5,833 bases of DNA from Desulfobulbaceae bacterium (GTDB lineage Bacteria; Desulfobacterota; Desulfobulbia; Desulfobulbales; Desulfobulbaceae): contig JALXCX010000243.1 of assembly GCA_026990725.1 (NCBI GenBank), forward strand, positions 1 through 5,833, read 5' to 3'. The notes beneath the pieces were generated by a model. The model had not been told where the DNA came from. It worked only from the letters and a program-made list of their open reading frames with translations, and ran no database searches. Position 1 is the stretch's first letter, and the number at the start of each line of letters is the position of its first letter. Of this stretch, positions 5,764 through 5,833 are shown piece after piece. The translations under genes and the position numbers were made by a program.

Positions 5764-5833
5764 AGCAAGAGAACTCTCCGGTAAAATTGACAGAAGGTGC
5801 TTTGAAATACTGGCTGAAAGTTAAACCTGTTAT

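Noticed and set aside
5811..5830. TAAACCTGT at 5822-5830, identical to the end of repeat copy A (493-501), as a fourth copy
   Set aside because: Only 9 nt match exactly, the sequence before it does not follow the element, and the window ends here.

Overview
The window carries three complete genes and one partial gene of a Gram-negative bacterium. The signs are a signal-peptide-bearing outer-membrane porin ending in Phe and a divergent ilvY-ilvC locus with a long (class II) KARI of the enterobacterial kind. A porin of this type next to a secreted FlgT-like/VCBS protein would fit Desulfobacterota (Desulfobulbales-like), but that is an inference at low confidence. Base composition is moderate and even, and no transposase, integrase, phage gene, CRISPR array, tRNA or rRNA is visible.

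Layout. 1-214 (-): the first 71 codons of a LysR-type regulator, recognisably IlvY. 215-524: the divergent ilvY/ilvC control region, with a TTGCA-N5-TGCAA palindrome, a good sigma70-type promoter (TTTACG-16-TATAAT) and a leader of about 220 nt rich in inverted repeats. 525-1994 (+): ilvC, ketol-acid reductoisomerase. 1995-2358: a convergent gap holding several hairpins and the porin terminator. 2359-3684 (-): a DcaP-like trimeric porin. 3685-4074: the porin promoter region with nested palindromes, the terminator of the next gene, and a repeat element. 4075-5763 (-): an exported 562-residue protein with an FlgT-C-like N-terminal domain and FG-GAP/VCBS-type calcium motifs.

How it works. IlvY, activated by acetolactate or acetohydroxybutyrate in the known systems, would switch on ilvC from the shared region and repress itself. 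IlvC makes the second common step of Ile/Val biosynthesis. The porin and the 562-residue gene each have their own strong intrinsic terminator, so they look like independent units on the minus strand rather than an operon with each other. The last gene may have upstream partners outside the window.

The most unusual feature is a non-coding structured repeat of about 100 nt. One copy (A) lies in the ilvC leader and one (B) in the 3' untranslated region of the 562-residue gene. A weaker, colinear third copy (C) starts on the ilvC stop codon. A and B match at 38 of 44 positions in one block and 21 of 28 in another, and keep two hairpins. Because B precedes no gene in its own orientation, a dispersed palindromic repeat (REP/MITE-like) or a structured RNA family is more likely than an ilvC-specific riboswitch.
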